From contig NZ_WKRD01000003.1 of the NCBI RefSeq assembly GCF_009680455.1, positions 1-64,000 on the forward strand: a stretch of DNA of 64,000 nt, in the 5' to 3' direction. The position numbers were made by a program, and so were the translations under genes. This DNA comes from Lachnospira eligens (GTDB lineage Bacteria > Bacillota > Clostridia > Lachnospirales > Lachnospiraceae). The stretch's first letter is position 1. Every line of letters starts with the position of its first letter. The notes beneath the pieces were generated by a model. That model ran no database searches. It was not told where the DNA came from and was given only the letters and a program-made list of their open reading frames with translations. Positions 60,696-64,000 of the stretch are shown piece after piece.

Positions 60696-62303
60696 ATGAA
60701 ACTTTCAATAAATGGTATTAAGAATACGACAGATTGGGAAAAGGCTGGCATAAAGCTGCCTTCATATGATGTTGAAAAGGTTGCAGAGGATACAAAAAAG
60801 TCACCTGTATGGGTACATTTTGGTATTGGCAATATTTTCAGGATATTCATTGGTGGAATTGCAGATTCATTATTAGAACAAGGAGTTTCAGATAAAGGCA
60901 TTACATGTGTTGAAACATTTGACTTCGATGTAGTAGATAAAATATATAAGCCATTTGATAATCTTGTTATGGCTGTTACATTGAAGGAGGATGGAAATAC
61001 AGAAAAAAAGGTACTTGGTTCACTTACAGAAGCTATTAAGGCACAATCATATTCGCAGAAGGAATGGGAAAGATTAAAGGAGATATTTGCTGACCCTGGG
61101 CTTCAGATGGTGTCATTTACTATTACAGAAAAAGGTTATGCGTTGAAGGATTCTAAAGGAGAGTTTTTCTCTTTTATCAGGGAAGACATTGATAATGGAC
61201 CAGAAAAAGCAACATCAGCAATGGCAGTAACAGCAGCACTTTTGTATGAACGTTTTAAAGCCTGTAAGGCACCGATTGCAGTTGTATCAATGGATAACTG
61301 CTCACATAACGGAGAGAAACTTAGAAATTCGATAACCGAGATGGTAACTGAGTGGAATAAAAAAGGATTTGTTGGTAATGATTTTGTTGATTATGTGAAT
61401 AATGAAGAGCTTGTATCATTTCCATGGTCTATGATTGATAAAATTACACCAAGACCAGCAGATAGTGTTGCTAAAGCATTAGAGGAAGCAGGTGTTGAGG
61501 ATATGAGTCCGGTGATAACATCTAAGAAGACATATATTGCTCCATTTGTAAATGCTGAAGGACCACAGTATCTTGTAATAGAAGACAGGTTCCCTAATGG
61601 CAGACCTCAGCTTGAAAAAGCAGGTGTGTTTATGACTGACAGACAGACAGTTAATAAGGTTGAGCGTATGAAAGTAACAACCTGCCTTAATCCGTTACAC
61701 ACAGCCTTAGCAGTATATGGCTGCTTATTAGGATATAATCTGATTGCTGATGAAATGAAAGACAAGGAACTTTCAGAGCTTGTGAGACGAATTGGGTTAT
61801 CTGAGGGAATGCCTGTGGTAATTAATCCGAAGATAATTTCACCACAGAAGTTTGTGGATGAAGTTCTTAATGTAAGAATACCTAATCCTTTTATGCCTGA
61901 TACACCGCAAAGAATAGCGACAGATACTTCACAGAAGGTAGGAATACGGTATGGTGAAACAATTAAGTCATATGTTGCAAAGGATGGAAGTGCCAAAGAA
62001 TTAATAGCGATTCCATTGGCAATTGCAGGATGGTGCAGATATCTTCTTGGAATTGATGATAATGGCGAAAGCTTCGAATTGTCTCCAGATCCGATGGCAG
62101 ATGAATTAAAGAAGCATTTATCAGGTATAAAAATAGGTGACATATCATCTTATACAGGACAGCTTAAGAATTTATTGTCAAATGCTAATATATTTGGTAT
62201 AAATTTATATGAAGCAGGAATTGGCGATAAAATAGAAGAGATGTTTGTTGAAGAGATAGCAGGAAAGGGTGCTGTAAGAAATACACTTAAAAAATACCTT
62301 TAA
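60696..62303 (+). CDS. uxuB: Fructuronate reductase (mannitol dehydrogenase family)
   Basis: A 535-residue long-chain dehydrogenase that reduces D-fructuronate to mannonate. The cofactor-binding start is VHFGIGNIFRIFIGGIADSLLEQG; the catalytic lysine-asparagine region is KVERMKVTTCLNPLHTALAVYG. Sequences IAVVSMDNCSHNG and ITPRPAD complete the family pattern. AATGGAGGATATT precedes the ATG at 60,696. It follows uxuA directly. It could be a tagaturonate reductase instead, though proximity to uxuA favours fructuronate. Confidence 0.88.
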   Translation: MKLSINGIKNTTDWEKAGIKLPSYDVEKVAEDTKKSPVWVHFGIGNIFRIFIGGIADSLLEQGVSDKGITCVETFDFDVVDKIYKPFDNLVMAVTLKEDGNTEKKVLGSLTEAIKAQSYSQKEWERLKEIFADPGLQMVSFTITEKGYALKDSKGEFFSFIREDIDNGPEKATSAMAVTAALLYERFKACKAPIAVVSMDNCSHNGEKLRNSITEMVTEWNKKGFVGNDFVDYVNNEELVSFPWSMIDKITPRPADSVAKALEEAGVEDMSPVITSKKTYIAPFVNAEGPQYLVIEDRFPNGRPQLEKAGVFMTDRQTVNKVERMKVTTCLNPLHTALAVYGCLLGYNLIADEMKDKELSELVRRIGLSEGMPVVINPKIISPQKFVDEVLNVRIPNPFMPDTPQRIATDTSQKVGIRYGETIKSYVAKDGSAKELIAIPLAIAGWCRYLLGIDDNGESFELSPDPMADELKKHLSGIKIGDISSYTGQLKNLLSNANIFGINLYEAGIGDKIEEMFVEEIAGKGAVRNTLKKYL

Positions 62304-62348
62304 TATATATAACAAGCAGGCTCATAGTATAAGAAAGGCCGCAGGGTT

Positions 62349-63011
62349 ATGGAAAAATCATTAAACGAAGACACATACGAAAAATTAAAATACGATATCA
62401 TGAATTTCAAGCTTGTACCGGGAGATTCAATAAGTGCACAGAAGATAGCTGTAAGGTATAATGTTTCGAGAACACCGGCAAGAGAGGCAATTGTTAATCT
62501 TGAAAAGGAGGGACTTCTCAAAATAATACCTCAGTCAGGCACATATGTTGCAAGTATTAATTGCAGACGTTTTGAACAGGAATGGTTTGTCAGAAAAAGT
62601 CTTGAAGTGGGTATGGTAGACCCGGTTTTTGAGCATGTCAGCAATGAGATGCTTGATAAGATGGAAGAATTAAACAGCCGTCTCATTAATTATGATAAAT
62701 GTAATGAAAAAGTTCCAAGGATTGAAATCGATAATGCTTTTCATGAACTTATATATGAAAGCTCTGGAGAACAGCTCGCTGCTAATATAATTAAAATGCA
62801 GATGAGTCATTATAACAGAATACGATTCTTAGCGGAACTTAATAGTTCTATTAGTGTTAAAACTAATGAGGAACATGAAATGCTTATAGATGCAATAAGG
62901 AAAAAAGATAAAAGAATGTATCTTCGTGTTATTAAAGGACATATTAACAGAATTTTTAATGAGATTGATAAGTTAAGAATAATTTATCCTGATTATTTTG
63001 AAAACAATTAA
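62349..63011 (+). CDS. GntR-family (FCD) regulator of hexuronate genes
   Basis: A 220-residue regulator. An N-terminal GntR winged helix (about 8-70; ISAQKIAVRYNVSRTPAREAIVNLEKEGLLKIIPQSGTYVAS) precedes an all-helical FCD ligand domain whose metal-binding residues are present (DNAFHELIYESS, EEHEMLIDAI, KGHINRIF). This suits a UxuR/ExuR-like sensor of a uronate. It is the third gene of the uxu operon and probably binds the tandem ACATGT repeats at 59,490-59,514. Confidence 0.9.
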   Translation: MEKSLNEDTYEKLKYDIMNFKLVPGDSISAQKIAVRYNVSRTPAREAIVNLEKEGLLKIIPQSGTYVASINCRRFEQEWFVRKSLEVGMVDPVFEHVSNEMLDKMEELNSRLINYDKCNEKVPRIEIDNAFHELIYESSGEQLAANIIKMQMSHYNRIRFLAELNSSISVKTNEEHEMLIDAIRKKDKRMYLRVIKGHINRIFNEIDKLRIIYPDYFENN

Positions 63012-63061
63012 AAACAACCATCTGGATACCGGAAATCAACAGGTATCCAGATGGTTGTTTT
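63011..63061. terminator. Bidirectional terminator
   Basis: A 20-bp stem (63,011-63,030 with 63,042-63,061) carries A runs on one side and T runs on the other, so it ends both the uxu operon and the converging AraC gene. Confidence 0.92.
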
Positions 63062-63064
63062 TAT

Positions 63065-64000
63065 TTATTGAATCATTTCTCTATATTGAGAAGGAGTCAT
63101 GTTTTTGATTTTTTTGAAAAGCTTGGTGAAATAATTAACATCTGTAATTCCACATTGTACAGCAATGTCCTGTATAGGAAGCTTGGTTGTATTGAGCAGA
63201 TAGATAGCGTGTTCAATACGTTTATTATTAACAAAATTAGTGAGCGTTGAGCCGGTTTCACGTTTAAATAGAGAAGATACATAACTGCTGTTTAAAGCAA
63301 ACTCAGCAGAAATTGCATTAAGGCTGAGATCGTCAGTAAGGTTAAATGAGATATAATTAATAATATTTTGAACAGGTTTGCTATATTTTCTTAAAGAATA
63401 AGATTGAACAAGCAGACAGTATTTACGCGTGATTTCATTTTCCAGGGTTTCAAGCTGGGCAATTGTGGTACAGGATTCTATACGGATAGCAAATTTGCGT
63501 GATATTTCATCAAGATGAATAGGATGAACATATGCTGATTGGGCAGCTTTCCTGCAAAGGGTATTAAGAATTATCATGAAATTCTTTCTATCGCGTATTG
63601 AATCCGAAAGGCGCGGCTTAATTCCAGATGAATTAAGATGAGCAAGCTTGTCAATTGATGCAAAATCACCATGAGCAACATATTCCATCAGAAGAGATTC
63701 ATCATTATAGCGTTGTTCAAGAACCTCAATGGATTGCTTTGTTGGCTCGGGAGAATAATCATTGTACATGTATTCAGAAGTATTTTTATTAAGAAAATGT
63801 TTTTTCTCAAGTGTGTAACTGCTCCATAATTTACTACATAAACAGTTTATAATTGCTTCTATACATCGTTCATCTGCAAATACCGGGAGTGCGGCATAAT
63901 AAAGCTGCATAAAATCAGTAAATTTTGGTGGTATTGAATTGTATGAACATAAATCATCAATTCTTTGATTGGTAAACTTTTCAAATGAAAAAGGTCCGGC
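63065..64000 (-). CDS. AraC-family regulator, partial at the window edge
   Basis: An AraC regulator whose frame stays open from 63,065 to the last base, so its 5' end is outside the window; at least 311 residues are visible. The C-terminal ~100 residues hold two helix-turn-helix motifs (LSLNAISAEFALNSSYVSSLF and LPIQDIAVQCGITDVNYFTKLF). The N-terminal part is a helical/mixed region with no clear cupin pattern. It may control a neighbouring uronate or pectin operon to the right. Confidence 0.85.
   Translation of the reverse strand, partial: AGPFSFEKFTNQRIDDLCSYNSIPPKFTDFMQLYYAALPVFADERCIEAIINCLCSKLWSSYTLEKKHFLNKNTSEYMYNDYSPEPTKQSIEVLEQRYNDESLLMEYVAHGDFASIDKLAHLNSSGIKPRLSDSIRDRKNFMIILNTLCRKAAQSAYVHPIHLDEISRKFAIRIESCTTIAQLETLENEITRKYCLLVQSYSLRKYSKPVQNIINYISFNLTDDLSLNAISAEFALNSSYVSSLFKRETGSTLTNFVNNKRIEHAIYLLNTTKLPIQDIAVQCGITDVNYFTKLFKKIKNMTPSQYREMIQ

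Noticed and set aside
1..64000. CRISPR arrays, tRNA or rRNA genes
   Set aside because: No regularly spaced repeats with unique spacers and no tRNA-like cloverleaf or rRNA sequence were noticed; this was by eye only.

Overview
The window reads as a low-GC Firmicutes chromosome, most likely a gut Lachnospiraceae (Lachnospira/Eubacterium eligens-like by inference). The grounds are AT-rich coding DNA with strong GGAGG ribosome binding sites, a secreted pectinesterase-like protein, hexuronate catabolism genes (uxuA, fructuronate reductase, GntR regulator), two GGDEF proteins and a Clostridia-type mobile element. No rRNA, tRNA or CRISPR array was seen.

Region 1 (about 8-13,910) is an integrative mobilizable element. 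Repeats with the same layout bound it (8-57 and 13,834-13,910). From the left it carries a tyrosine integrase, a divergent repressor/excisionase switch with palindromic operators, a DUF3847 accessory protein, an oriT with an IncQ/MobQ-type nick sequence, a MobA/MobL relaxase whose 3' third is overlapped out of frame by coiled-coil genes, and a GC-richer cargo. The cargo is an AraC regulator, an ECF-type transporter (S, T and double ATPase) and two ABC exporter-fold half transporters. Its layout suggests metal-chelate or siderophore uptake.

Region 2 (14,060-16,141) is a MarR regulator overlapping two adjacent radical SAM genes, matching the 'radical SAM mobile pair' arrangement, with a perfect 17-bp dyad in its promoter.

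Region 3 (16,170-29,140) is mostly ordinary chromosome: a 2H phosphoesterase, a TtcA-like tRNA thiolase, YhcH, an ion permease, a cytidylate kinase-like protein, a PHP hydrolase, AzlCD, a GGDEF protein, endonuclease IV, the pectinesterase-like surface protein, carbonic anhydrase and a metallo-beta-lactamase-fold protein.

Region 4 (29,280-45,480) is an accessory island of mostly unrecognised genes: an Xre regulator with membrane and surface proteins, then two WYL-domain regulators, three calcineurin-like phosphoesterases, a zeta-like P-loop kinase with a zinc ribbon, a DUF6994-like protein and several small proteins. Three promoters in it share the element GRAAAAANCCKAC-N11-TATAAT, which suggests one regulon. 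This is the best candidate for an undescribed system.

Region 5 (45,500-64,000) holds two Gfo/Idh/MocA oxidoreductases, a RelBE-type toxin-antitoxin pair, an ECF S component, a gene-poor repeat-rich stretch (49,640-50,400), a second GGDEF protein, a MATE pump, O-acetylhomoserine sulfhydrylase, a HipA-like kinase with an Xre partner, an aminotransferase, a VanZ-RDD fusion, the hexuronate operon with a tandem operator, and an AraC regulator running off the right edge.
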